From NCBI GenBank assembly GCA_041395725.1, contig JAWKZW010000001.1, positions 4,884,501 through 4,948,500 on the forward strand: DNA of 64,000 bases. Direction: 5' to 3'. The notes below the pieces were generated by a model, which saw nothing but the letters and a program-made list of their open reading frames with translations, did not search any database and was not told the origin of the DNA. Source of the DNA: Gammaproteobacteria bacterium. Its GTDB lineage: Bacteria > Pseudomonadota > Gammaproteobacteria > Pseudomonadales > Pseudohongiellaceae. Shown in pieces: positions 62,309 through 64,000 of the stretch (its first letter is position 1; each line of letters opens with the position of its first letter). The position numbers and the translations under genes were made by a program.

Positions 62309-63852
62309 CGGTATAACCAGGTTTCACCCCACTGGCGACCGCCAACTTCCAGGGTGACGCGCAGCTCGGCCAGTTCGGCCCCGGCCGGGTCCAGTTTTAT
62401 ATAGGCCCGGTAGCGATCGGTCGCATCGACCAGCGTCCCGCTTACGTTAGTGATCGTGCCGGCACTGCTGGTCGCAATGATCCGGACGGCGCCGTCTTTT
62501 TCTGCAACCGGTAACTGACTGCCGTCGCTGTAATCAATGACGAAGACCCGCTCCCCGCTGCCTGCGACGGCACCGGCGGCGGTATCGACGATTCGCCCCT
62601 GGGCCGGCCCGGCAGGTGATCCCTTACCCCACAGCATGCGGTACCGGAAGCGGTACTCACTACCGGCCTGCAGACCGGCGGCCGGTTGCCAGTAGGCGAC
62701 AATGTTGTCGTTGATCTCTTCGACGCTGGGAATTTCCACCAGCTCCACATGTCCGGCACCCCAGTCATCCAACGGTTCGATCCACAACGAGGTGCGCTTG
62801 TCATAGCGGGCCTCTGCGTCATTGAATTCAGCGAAGTCCTGATGCCGTTGCAGGAGCCCGAAGCCTGCCGGCATCGCGGCACCGAAGGCGGAAACCTGCA
62901 CTTGCGACGGATTGCTCAGCGGTCGCCAGACAGTCTCGCCATTGGTCTGCAGAATCTGTAACCCGTCCGAGTCGTGCACGGCGTTGCGGAAGTCGTCAAA
63001 ACGATCGCGGTTGGTGGTGTCGAACAGGAACATGGAAGTCAACGGCGCAATGCCGACCCGCGGCAGGTCACGACGCGGGTACAGGGTTGCATCCACTTCC
63101 ATGCGGGTGCCCGCGCCGGGCTTGACTGAGAAATGAAAAGCACCGGTCACCGAAGGGCTGTCCAGCAAGGCGTGAAGTACAATCTGTTGTGCTTCGTTCG
63201 CCGGTCGCTCGATCCAGAAATCGGCAAAATGGGGGAATTCCTCCCCGCCGGGCCCCACTGTATTGACCGCGAGGCCGCGCGCTGACAACCCGTAGAACTG
63301 GTCTTTGCCGACGGCCCGGAAGTAACTGGAACCAAGAAACACCAGGAATTCTTCGTGGCGCGCGGACGAATTGATCGGGTAATGGATGCGAAATCCAGCA
63401 TAACCGCCGGCGTCTGCCGGATTGACGCCAGCCAGACTGTGCGGGTAATCGAACACGGCCGGGGAGAACGGCAGCCGCTGTGACTGCCCTTCGTTGACAG
63501 TATGCAGCCCCACCGGGATGGCGTGCAGAAAACCGGGATGGAACAGTTGCAGCTGAAACGGCCCCTGTGCATCGCGCCAGACAGCGGCTTCAGGATTGAA
63601 CACGATGCGCCGGTAGGTATCGTAATCCAGCGCCAGGAGTGGATTGTCCGCCGCCAGCCTCTGGGGCTGGAATGGCTGCGCCGCCAGCTGACGGGCCCGG
63701 TCCTGCAGCCACTGCTGGCTGAACGGCTGGGCACTGGTTCGATCCGGATTCAGACTATCGACCGACTGCGCCTGGAGTTGCTGGGCGGCAACCAGGCAGA
63801 TCGCCATCATCCCTGTCGTCAGACAGACAGCGAACCCGTGTCGGTGAAACAT
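62296..63852 (-). CDS. opgG: Glucans biosynthesis protein G
   Basis: 518 aa. Signal peptide (TTGMMAICLVAAQQLQAQ) and the OpgG/MdoG domain: LLALDYDTYRRIVFNPEAAVW, GYAGFRIHYPINSS, EEFLVFLGSSYFRAVGKDQFYGLSARGLAVN and EFPHFADFWIERP. Acts in the periplasm on glucan branching with OpgH. First gene of the opgGH operon; its promoter would lie within 63853-64000. Confidence 0.95.
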   Translation of the reverse strand: MFHRHGFAVCLTTGMMAICLVAAQQLQAQSVDSLNPDRTSAQPFSQQWLQDRARQLAAQPFQPQRLAADNPLLALDYDTYRRIVFNPEAAVWRDAQGPFQLQLFHPGFLHAIPVGLHTVNEGQSQRLPFSPAVFDYPHSLAGVNPADAGGYAGFRIHYPINSSARHEEFLVFLGSSYFRAVGKDQFYGLSARGLAVNTVGPGGEEFPHFADFWIERPANEAQQIVLHALLDSPSVTGAFHFSVKPGAGTRMEVDATLYPRRDLPRVGIAPLTSMFLFDTTNRDRFDDFRNAVHDSDGLQILQTNGETVWRPLSNPSQVQVSAFGAAMPAGFGLLQRHQDFAEFNDAEARYDKRTSLWIEPLDDWGAGHVELVEIPSVEEINDNIVAYWQPAAGLQAGSEYRFRYRMLWGKGSPAGPAQGRIVDTAAGAVAGSGERVFVIDYSDGSQLPVAEKDGAVRIIATSSAGTITNVSGTLVDATDRYRAYIKLDPAGAELAELRVTLEVGGRQWGETWLYRWTR

Positions 63853-63956
63853 GTGTTACTTCCTTTCCGCCGCTGGCGGCTGAATTCTGACCAGGGTCAA
63901 GAACCCCGGTGGTGGTTACCCGCTTTACCTGTTCGGTGACTTTGTGAATTTTTGTT

Positions 63957-64000
63957 CAGTTAACTTTTTACTTTTAACTTTGAACTTCTACCTTTTAACT
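63957..64000. repeat. AT-rich direct repeats at right edge
   Basis: Imperfect repeats of TTTTAACTTT-type units (CTTTTTACTTTTAACTTTG, CTTCTACCTTTTAACT) at the end of the window, upstream of opgG. May be part of a longer repeat outside the window. Confidence 0.4.

Noticed and set aside
1..64000. CRISPR arrays, tRNA or rRNA genes
   Set aside because: I looked for regularly spaced direct repeats and tRNA-like cloverleafs and saw none that I could support.

Overview
The window looks like chromosomal DNA of a free-living, probably marine gammaproteobacterium. That rests on recognisable gammaproteobacterial genes: PBP1B (mrcB), hflK/hflC, dbpA, hrpB, yaeQ, the ldtD(ycbB)-mepK(ycbK) pair, opgG-opgH, a flavocytochrome c sulfide dehydrogenase pair and a kynureninase operon. 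I cannot assign a genus from sequence alone. By eye most of the window is moderately GC-rich; about 7.2-15.7 kb is clearly more AT-rich, apart from a GC-rich AbiE cassette inside it.

Region 1 (1 to about 17.6 kb) is an accessory, defence-like island. It opens with a leftward two-helicase operon: a 1743-aa DEAD/DUF1998 helicase carrying a C-terminal Vsr/DUF559-type nuclease domain, overlapped by ATGA with a SNF2-type helicase that runs off the left edge. It continues with a frameshifted HEPN gene, a GIY-YIG-like (T5orf172) gene, an unknown 209-aa gene, an HNH nuclease, a complete AbiEi/AbiEii toxin-antitoxin pair, an overlapping pair of a sigma-factor-like protein and a calcineurin-type phosphoesterase, a convergent unknown 391-aa gene and a Fic protein. 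A 42-bp AbiEii relic lies near the right end. Palindromes and long hairpins fill the gaps.

Region 2 (17.7-25.1 kb) is transitional. It holds a SWIM zinc-finger protein, a class II aldolase-family protein, an hrpB helicase gene broken by one in-frame TAG, a NERD/zinc-finger protein and a DUF3465 protein. The last two lie between two near-identical 110-bp inverted-repeat elements. A decayed nucleotidyltransferase gene follows.

Region 3 (25.1-64 kb) is mostly core genome: a HAD phosphatase, a TPR lipoprotein with PBP1B, a YidB-like protein, sulfide dehydrogenase subunits, a CPBP protease divergent from a TetR regulator with a clear promoter and operator, threonine aldolase, a Tat-type FAD oxidoreductase, two NHL beta-propeller proteins, a secreted formamidase-like hydrolase with kynureninase, RidA with remnants of a DUF4160/DUF2442 pair, a DUF2779 nuclease-like protein, HflK/HflC, a transglutaminase with an N-formylglutamate amidohydrolase, a di-heme peroxidase, a site-2 protease, DbpA, YaeQ, LdtD, MepK, a Na/Pi symporter and OpgG/OpgH. 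Cell-envelope maintenance (PBP1B, LdtD, MepK, OpgGH, HflKC) is the main theme.

Best candidates for something new are the helicase-nuclease plus SNF2 operon and the sigma-like/phosphoesterase/unknown-protein cluster. Gene decay is also notable: hrpB amber, HEPN frameshift, DUF4160 frameshift plus stop, AbiEii fragment and nucleotidyltransferase relic.
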